Shown: in pieces, positions 15,301 to 21,591 of the stretch
Position numbering within the stretch: position 1 is the stretch's first letter
Layout of the letters: every line of letters begins with the position of its first letter
From: Croceibacterium_A sp039927815
GTDB taxonomy: Bacteria; Pseudomonadota; Alphaproteobacteria; Sphingomonadales; Sphingomonadaceae
Assembly (NCBI GenBank): GCA_039927815.1
Contig: JBDSUJ010000097.1
Location: forward strand, 1 to 24,556
Direction of reading: 5' to 3'
DNA length: 24,556 bases
Notes under the pieces: generated by a model
What the model was told of the DNA's origin: nothing
Seen by the model: the letters and a program-made list of their open reading frames with translations, nothing else
The model's database searches: none
Translations under genes and position numbers: made by a program

Positions 15301-17130
15301 CTATCGGCCTAGTTTGAAGGCGACCAGGGCTGCGCCCTTCGGCCCCTTTGGATCGCGGGCGCCGCTTGCGGAGATTACTACGTACTGCTCGCCGCCAGCC
15401 ATGTAGGTGGCCGGGCTGGCGACGCCGCTAAACGGCAGGTCGGTCTGCCACAGCTCCTTACCGGTGTCGGTGTCGAACGCACGCAGCTTGCGATCATAGA
15501 CCGTGGCGCCGATGAACAACAATCCGCTGGCGGTGACCACGGGCCCACCGAAATTCTCGGTTCCGGTGTTGCCCTTACCTTCAGCCGCCAGCTCGGGGTA
15601 ATAGCCGAATGGGATGCTCCAGACGTACTTGCCGGTATTCATGTCGATGGCATTGAGCTTACCCCAAGGCGGAGCCGTCGCCGGATAGCCATCGGGGTCC
15701 ACAAAGGTCCTGTATCCCGAATGATTCATCTTCGAGCGGCGCGGATCGGGGCTACTCTGATCAATGAGCGACGTTACCCCGGAGACATTGTTGCTGTTGG
15801 CGTAAATGACTCCTCGCGGGTCGGCAGCCATTCCGCCCCATTCCACCCCGCCGCCGAATCCGGGAGTGATGATCGTATCCTGACCCTTGGCGAGCGGCGT
15901 GAACTGTGGCCCATTGCGCATCTTCGACAACGCATCTCGCGCCCAGGCATTCGCCTCGGGCGTTCGATTGGTGAGGGTCTCAGGCGTCACGGATTGCAGG
16001 CCCACGGGCGCGGGCAGGCGCGGCACTGGCTGGGTCGGAGAAGCTAGCTCTCCCGCGACATCGGACGGCGGGACCGGGACCTCATCAATTGGAAACAGCG
16101 ATTTGCCGGTTTTCCGATCGAACGCGAAAATGAAACCCTTCTTGTTGGCGGCGACGACTGCATCGACCGTCCGGCCGTTTTTCTTAACCTCGACCAGAAT
16201 CGGCTGCGGGTTGAAGTCAGCATCCCACATGTCGTGATGCACGGCCTGGAAATGCCACAGTCGCTTGCCGGTGCGCGCATCAAGGGCGATCAAGCTGTTG
16301 GCGAACAGATTATTCCCCAGCCGCTCGCCGCCCCAGAAATCGTCGGCGCCGGAGCCGGTGCCGACGAATACCAACCCTTTCTTCTCATCCACGATCACCC
16401 CTGGCCAGGCGTTTGCACCGCCGGCGGTCAGGTAGGCGTTCATTGGCCAGGTTTCGTAGCCGAACTCGCCGGGGTGCGGGATGGTGTGGAAGGTCCACAG
16501 CAACTTGCCAGTGCTCACGTCCCAGCCGCGAATATCCCCAGGAGCCGAGGGGGAGATCTCGGGCACACCGCCGTGGGTGATGAATACATCTTTATAGATG
16601 GCGGGCGGCGAGCCCATGGCGATCGGGCTCTTGGTCGGGTCATCACCGCGCAGATTGAGGCCGAGGTCGATCTTGCCCTCGGTCCCGAAGCTGGTGATCA
16701 GCGCGCCCGTATCGGCATTCACCTGGTAGACAAAGCGCCGGCCCGGCACGAGCAGTCGACGGTCCTTGCCCTTGCCCCAGAACGCAACGCCGCGGCCGCG
16801 GAACCCGCCCGCGCCTTCCAGAGCCGTCGTCCACTTGACGGTGCCTGTGGCTGCGTTGAGGGCGACGGCCTTTCCGTCGGTGGTCACCGCATAAAGCACG
16901 CCATCGACCACGATCGGCTGCATCTGCGAGGCGCCCGTCGCCATGTCGAACCGCCACGCGTGCTGAAGCTGGCCGACGTTGCCTTTGTTGATCTGGGTCA
17001 GCGTCGAAAAGCGCGTGCCCCCGGCGTCGCCGCCGTAGACTGCATAGTCCGCGCCCGCCCGTGCGAGCGCCGCGGTGGAGCTGATGGCGAAGGCGGCGAC
17101 CGAGAACGCCAGGAGAGCAGTCTTCTTCAC
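15301..17130 (-). CDS. Periplasmic PQQ-dependent dehydrogenase, GTG start
   Basis: 609 residues. Starts at a GTG (17128-17130) with GGAGG 8 nt upstream; this start gives a clean Sec signal peptide (MKKTALLAFS, cleavage near ALARA). The mature protein starts YAVYGGDAGGTRFSTLTQIN, the usual PQQ-propeller opening. Blade motifs include ALNAATGTVKW, DVSTGKLLWTF, ALDARTGKRLWHF, DMNTGKYVWS and DTDTGKELWQ. The active site is AVHHDMWDADFNPQ, with Asp303 and Asp305. There is no haem motif and no cysteine pair. It resembles the 634-residue enzyme at 6047 in type (glucose/quinate-like branch) but is clearly diverged. It stands alone between gene-poor regions, with no visible operon partner. It should oxidise an alcohol or sugar in the periplasm; the substrate is unknown. 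Confidence 0.92.
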   Translation of the reverse strand: MKKTALLAFSVAAFAISSTAALARAGADYAVYGGDAGGTRFSTLTQINKGNVGQLQHAWRFDMATGASQMQPIVVDGVLYAVTTDGKAVALNAATGTVKWTTALEGAGGFRGRGVAFWGKGKDRRLLVPGRRFVYQVNADTGALITSFGTEGKIDLGLNLRGDDPTKSPIAMGSPPAIYKDVFITHGGVPEISPSAPGDIRGWDVSTGKLLWTFHTIPHPGEFGYETWPMNAYLTAGGANAWPGVIVDEKKGLVFVGTGSGADDFWGGERLGNNLFANSLIALDARTGKRLWHFQAVHHDMWDADFNPQPILVEVKKNGRTVDAVVAANKKGFIFAFDRKTGKSLFPIDEVPVPPSDVAGELASPTQPVPRLPAPVGLQSVTPETLTNRTPEANAWARDALSKMRNGPQFTPLAKGQDTIITPGFGGGVEWGGMAADPRGVIYANSNNVSGVTSLIDQSSPDPRRSKMNHSGYRTFVDPDGYPATAPPWGKLNAIDMNTGKYVWSIPFGYYPELAAEGKGNTGTENFGGPVVTASGLLFIGATVYDRKLRAFDTDTGKELWQTDLPFSGVASPATYMAGGEQYVVISASGARDPKGPKGAALVAFKLGR

Positions 17131-17614
17131 GTTCTATTCCTCCGTGTTAAGTTCAGGTGCGCGCCGGACCTTCCACCCACGATTATCGTGTCTGAAGCAA
17201 TCAGCCGCTAGTTCCAACATGAACTTAGGCGGTTTTCCCGCGTCTGCTTTCCTGGTCAGGTCCGCGAGACCCGACAGTCCCCATTCGGCCCAGCTTACGC
17301 CATGAAGCGAGCGTCCGGTTTCCGCTTTCCCACTCCGAACCTGCAAGTCTTGGAACCACCCCAATCCCAGTCGCATCTGCTCGCACGCACGCGGGTACGA
17401 AGCGCATGATTTTTTTGCCACTATATGCCTGTTGCAGCACAATCTGATCGTTGCCTGCACGCACTATTGTCATCGCGCCGCGCTGCGCCCATAACGAACC
17501 TCCTTGTCGAGAGGCACCAAGTACGGGTGAGACCGTGCATGTGCGATCGACGAGTGATCATGCATGTCCGGCCTCACCTTCAACCGACCTACGGGTCACT
17601 CGAAGGACAAGGCA
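17131..17614. other. Intergenic region without a gene
   Basis: This 484-bp gap lies between the divergent PQQ gene and the broken methyltransferase gene and should carry both promoters. Small frames on the minus strand (17134-17473) overlap each other in different phases and show no domain. An ATGATTTTTTTGCC stretch is at 17407-17420. GTGCATG and CATGCATG repeats surround 17535-17570. I see no certain regulatory motif. Confidence 0.5.
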
Positions 17615-18987
17615 ATGACACGATCCAGTACCAGGAAGACCTCGACCAGGGCACCCGAGATGCCGAACCTCGGCCCGATCGAGGATATCCCTCCCGAGCT
17701 CCTTCGACCTTACGAACGCAATGCGAGAACGCACGGCGACAAGCAGATTGCACTCATCGTTCAATCGATCGAGGCGTTTGGCTTCACCAACCCGATTGTC
17801 GCCGAGGAAGACGGCACGATCATCGCCGGCCACGGCCGTTGGGAGGCAGCTCTTAAACTCGGGATGCCAACCGTGCCGGTGCTGCGCTCGCGTGACCTGA
17901 CCCCTGCGAAAGTGAAAGTCTAGCGGATTGCCGATAACAAGCTGGCCGAATTGTCGGGCTGGGACATGGACATGCTCAAGCTCGACCTGGGCGAGCTGAA
18001 CTCGATCGATCTCGATTTTGACCTGCCCACGATCGGCTTCGACCACGCCGAAATCGACGTTATCCTCGAGGAGCCGGTGAAGTCGCAAGGCGACGGCCCA
18101 ATCGATCCGCTCGATGGCAACATTCCCGAGCCGCCAGCTACTCCGGTCAGCCAGCTTGGCGACCTGTGGATCCTCGACAAGCACCGGCTGCTGGTGGGCT
18201 CATCGCTCGAGCCGGCAAGCTTCGTTCGGCTGATGGCCGGCGAAAAGGCTACGATGGTGTTCGAAGACGCACCCTACAACGTGAAGATTGATGGCCACGT
18301 CCGCGGTCTGGGTAAGACCAAGCATCGCGAGTTCGCGATGGCGGCCGGGGAGATGACCCAAGCAGAGTTCCAGGCTTTCCTGGCCACGAACCTCAGGGCG
18401 CTGCTCCCTCACCTGGTCGACGGAGCAGTCGTCGAGATGTGCATGGACTGGCGGCATGCGCTGGAACTGCAGCTGGCAATGGCTGAGGCCGGGCTCGAAC
18501 AGATCAACCTGGCAGTCTGGATCAAGAGCAACGGCGGGATGGGAAGCCTGCTGCGCTCGCAGCACGAGCTGGTGTTCATCGGCAAACACGGCAAAGCCAG
18601 CCCGATCAACAATGTTCAGCTGGGCCGCTTCGAACGCTACCGTACCAACGTTTGGCGGTATCCCGGGGTCAATACCTTCGGACGCGGGCGGATGGAACAA
18701 CTCTCGGCCCATCCAACGCCCAAGCCCGTGCCGCTGGTCGCCGACGCGATACGCGATGTCACGCACCGCGGACAGATCGTGCTCGACGGGTTCATGGGTT
18801 CAGGCACGACCTTGTTGGCGGCCGAACGAACCGAACGCATTGCTTACGGGATCGATCTCCACGCCAGCTATGTCGATGTAGCCATCTTACGCTGTCAGGC
18901 GATGACGGGCCAGGAAGCGCGCTTGGAGATCTCTGGCCAGACCTTTGCCGAGGTGAAGGCGGAACGCCAACAAGACCTTCCGATTGA
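17615..18987 (+). pseudogene. ParB-like nuclease domain plus DNA methyltransferase, interrupted by an amber codon
   Basis: One reading frame covers the region but has a TAG at 17921-17923. Before it (ATG at 17615) lies a ParB/sulfiredoxin-type domain: LRPYERNARTHGDKQIALIV, PIVAEEDGTIIAGHGRWEAA. After it the same frame resumes with RIADNKLAELSGWD and continues into a beta-class DNA methyltransferase. Family members read YRIADN at the break, so the TAG is most simply a mutated Tyr codon (TAC or TAT). The methyltransferase catalytic motif, normally DPPY, is DAPY (18266-18277), a second probable lesion. The cofactor motif DGFMGSGTT near the end is intact. The C-terminus runs into a truncated IS3-type element at about 18988, and the frame then reads into it up to 19195. 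Such fused proteins are common in prophages and genomic islands. It is probably non-functional; a free-standing downstream product from about 17951 is possible. Confidence 0.85.
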
Positions 18988-19512
18988 TGACGTGCTCCCG
19001 TTTTCTCATCCACTCATAAGTAGAGTCCTGGGGTGCCAGGATGCCCTGGCGGGTGGGGTTGCGCAACCTGCCTGGCAGCATCGGCGGGCGTCAGCCCGCC
19101 TATCTCGCTATGCGGCCGCACATGGTTGTAGTCGTCGCGCCAGCTGCGCAGCACCGACCGCGCATGGCTCAAAGATGCGAACAGCGTCTCGTTGAGGCAC
19201 TCGTCGCGCAAGCGACCATTAAAGCTCCCAACGTAGCCGTTCTGCTGCGGCTTGCCGGGCGCGATGTAGTGCCACTCGATCCGCCGGTCCTGCGCCCAGC
19301 GCAGGATCGCAAGACTGGTCAGCTCCGTTCCGTTGTCGCTCACGAGATTGCGTCCAGCTCGCGCGCGACACGAGCGCCCGAGAGCGACGTATCGACCACC
19401 AGCGCGAGGTTCTCCCGCGTGAAGTCATCCACAACCGCAAGGATTCGGATCCGTCGGCTGCAGACCAGCGTGTCGCTGACGAAGTCCAGGCTCCAGCGCT
19501 GGTACCGGGATC
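18988..19512 (-). mobile_element. Truncated IS3-family insertion sequence
   Basis: The minus strand carries the 3' part of an IS3-family orfB. The outer end is probably near 18988, where TGACGTGCTCCC begins just as methyltransferase similarity ends; this looks like a terminal repeat, but no partner copy is present to prove it. The other side breaks off near 19512, inside the start of the transposase core, so orfA, the first half of orfB and the second end are missing. The element cannot move by itself. Confidence 0.75.
19014..19512 (-). pseudogene. IS3-family transposase OrfB, C-terminal remnant with internal deletion
   Basis: Reading downward from about 19512: YQRWSLDFVSDTLVCSRRIR, ILAVVDDFTRENLALVVDTS and ARVARELDAI, then a stop in frame. 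The next frame begins at a GTG (19341-19343) with VSDNGTELTSLAILRWA, then GKPQQNGYVGSFNGRLRDE, and stops at TGA 19014-19016. These are the rve-type DDE core: Asp in WSLDF, Asp in SDNGT, Glu in RDECLNE. Family members have about ten more residues between ELDA and VSDNG, so a small out-of-frame deletion occurred there. The N-terminal part and OrfA are gone. It is a dead transposase. Confidence 0.88.
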
Positions 19513-20004
19513 CTCCCAGAACTTACAGAGGGTCGGGAATGAATTTCCGGCCCTTTTTTTCACGCGATTGTATCTGAAATAAAGCTTAGTTGAAACCGTA
19601 CTAGCAGTTTCGGGAACGATAGCTCGATGAATTCAGTAGCGGAAATGAGGATCCGCGAGGAGTTACGGCAGAGCTGAGCTTTGACGGCTACTCTCCGGTT
19701 GCCTTACTCTTGAATTTCTTGATCGAAAGCTTGCCTGATCTTTCCCCGCTAACGATGCGCAGCAGCAGGGGCGCGAGAGCAACCGGTCATCGCTGCGATG
19801 GGTCAACAGTCGGCCCAAGCACAGCTTCTGGCATGTCAAATAGGCAGCTTTCCCGCGTTACGCAGGCTCCGGAATCGTCAAGTACACGTGCATCTCCGGG
19901 ACGCATCCGCGCATGACGCCTCACAGAACCGCTCCGGCGCTGTGACATGTTTAGTAGTCTGCCCGAGCCACTAATGGCCACGTCCGGGCTATTGGTCAGG
20001 CAGT
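19513..20004. other. Intergenic region without a convincing gene
   Basis: Apart from the terminator at 19529-19560, this 492-bp stretch holds only short unrelated frames. It lies between the broken IS end and the stop of the minus-strand carboxylesterase. Lower GC around 19560-19640 and a GAAAC-N10-GTTTC inverted repeat near 19590-19612 are visible. No clear terminator for the esterase operon was found near 19990. Confidence 0.5.
19529..19560 (+). terminator. Intrinsic terminator (plus strand) at the edge of the IS remnant
   Basis: An 11-bp stem with two G-T pairs (19529-19539 with 19544-19554, GGGTCGGGAA/TTTCCGGCCC) and a 4-nt loop is followed by seven T. No intact plus-strand gene ends just before it, so it probably belonged to a gene removed by the IS or by later deletion. 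Confidence 0.7.
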
Positions 20005-21582
20005 TTAAGCGGGTTTTATTCGATCCCACATCAGCCGGATATCGCGTTCCGGGTCCTGGACGACGCGGGTATTAGTGTCGAAGACCATTACGGACCTGCG
20101 CTTCGCTTCATACGGCGGCCAATTCGGAACAACCCCACAGTTAGGGTTCCCTGACTTGGTGAACGCTATGATCGCCTGACCTATTTTCCGCGACATCACC
20201 TGCGCCTGCGGCGTGTTCAAAGTCATCGCCGTAGTAGGATTGGACATGGACAAACTCAGGTCAGACCCGTGCACCGCACCCCAGTGACCCTCCCCGCCCG
20301 GTATGGGCCAATCCCAGCGATATACGTAGGCCCGGGCGCCGTCTTGGGCCGCTTTACGAAGGGCTTGCGTCGAGGCATTGCGCCTTGCCGCTATGTCCGT
20401 GGCTACGATTGCCTTGATTAAGTAAGGGCGCTTGTCGGGATAGCGGCGCTGATAAGTCTGCAGCACCTCCGCGCCGTGGCCCGGCGCCTGTTGTTCGACG
20501 TATTCCCGCAGAGAATCTGCCCCTTCCCGCTGGTCTGGCATGGCAAAGCTCCAATCCTCCAGGCACGTGCCGATAACCATCGGCACGTCGGCAGAAATGG
20601 CGGGCGCGTCGGGATCAAATGGCTGACGCGGCAGAACGACGCCATCGACCACCGGGCCTGGACGCACTTGGGCGGCAATGATCTGCTCGAAGGGGAGCGA
20701 CCGCAATTTGGCGAGATCGCCTTTCGCAATGCCGAGCTTATCTAGCATTTGTTGGACAGCGCCCTGGGCAATGTCCGCTGTCGCGACCCTCAAAGTCGAT
20801 CCTGACTGGACCACTGCACGATGGAACAGCCCGGCGGCTGAAGGCATGGCGAACAGCGTGGATACCTTGCCCCCACCACCCGATTGACCGGACAATGCAA
20901 CGCGCTTGGGATCCCCGCCAAAATTCTCGATGTTGTTGCGCACCCACTCGAGTGCCTGCACGATATCCAACATCCCGACATTGCCGGACTTCGCCAAGTC
21001 GGGCCCGCCGAAAGCGGACAGGTCTGCATACCCAAGTGACCCCAGGCGGTGATTGACGTTAACAACGACTACGTCGCCGGCGCGCGCCATGTATTGGCCT
21101 TCAAGCGCGACCAGGTTGCCCGATCCGCTGGTAAATCCGCCGCCATGCAACATCACCATAACGGCCCGCTTCTTGGCATCGAGGGCCGGTGTCCAGACGT
21201 TTACATTGAGGCAGTCCTCACCCATTCCGCCGCGGAAATTGCTCCACCCGGTCATCAGTCCGTAGGGGTTTTTGTTGGCGTCAGGGGGCTGCGGCGAAAC
21301 GTGGCCCCACTCGGTGGCAACGCGGACTCCGCTCCACCGCGCGACCGGGGTGGGCGGCATGAAGCGATTATTTCCGCCGGTATCCCCGCCGTAAGGAATC
21401 CCGCGGAAATGAATGACTCCGCCTGCGCGGAAGCCGCGCACGCGTCCGTTCGTCGTTTCGGCCAAGGTCGGCCCTGACTGAGCCAGGATGGCGCTTGGGA
21501 CCGTAAGCCCAGCGCCGATTAGGCAACCGCCCACCAACACTTCACGGCGCGACGCGATCGGCTGCCGAAATTGCTTTTTCAT
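20005..21582 (-). CDS. Tat-exported carboxylesterase, type B
   Basis: 525 residues; ATG at 21580-21582, with TAGGAA 6 nt upstream that overlaps the stop of the preceding gene. The N-terminus has a twin-arginine signal, SRREVLVGGCL (Arg12-Arg13), and cleavage near ILAQS. Type-B esterase marks: GEDCLNVNVWTP, oxyanion hole HGGGF at 146-150, nucleophile Ser234 in SGQSGGGG, acid Glu342 in GTCLEDWSF, and His438 in AVHGSDLSL. The nucleophile motif GQSGG differs slightly from the common GESAG. It lies 9 bp after the GH54 arabinofuranosidase gene and is surely co-transcribed with it. In that context it may remove acetyl or feruloyl esters from arabinoxylan, which is an inference. It is distinct from the Sec-exported esterase at 804. 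Confidence 0.93.
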   Translation of the reverse strand: MKKQFRQPIASRREVLVGGCLIGAGLTVPSAILAQSGPTLAETTNGRVRGFRAGGVIHFRGIPYGGDTGGNNRFMPPTPVARWSGVRVATEWGHVSPQPPDANKNPYGLMTGWSNFRGGMGEDCLNVNVWTPALDAKKRAVMVMLHGGGFTSGSGNLVALEGQYMARAGDVVVVNVNHRLGSLGYADLSAFGGPDLAKSGNVGMLDIVQALEWVRNNIENFGGDPKRVALSGQSGGGGKVSTLFAMPSAAGLFHRAVVQSGSTLRVATADIAQGAVQQMLDKLGIAKGDLAKLRSLPFEQIIAAQVRPGPVVDGVVLPRQPFDPDAPAISADVPMVIGTCLEDWSFAMPDQREGADSLREYVEQQAPGHGAEVLQTYQRRYPDKRPYLIKAIVATDIAARRNASTQALRKAAQDGARAYVYRWDWPIPGGEGHWGAVHGSDLSLSMSNPTTAMTLNTPQAQVMSRKIGQAIIAFTKSGNPNCGVVPNWPPYEAKRRSVMVFDTNTRVVQDPERDIRLMWDRIKPA

Positions 21583-21591
21583 GCACGGTTC

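Noticed and set aside
16234..17211. Open frame of 325 codons on the plus strand over the third PQQ dehydrogenase
   Set aside because: The minus strand has a full signal peptide and propeller motifs; the plus-strand translation has none.
17134..17473. Small minus-strand frames upstream of the third PQQ gene
   Set aside because: Two overlapping frames in different phases without motifs. They sit where promoters should be.
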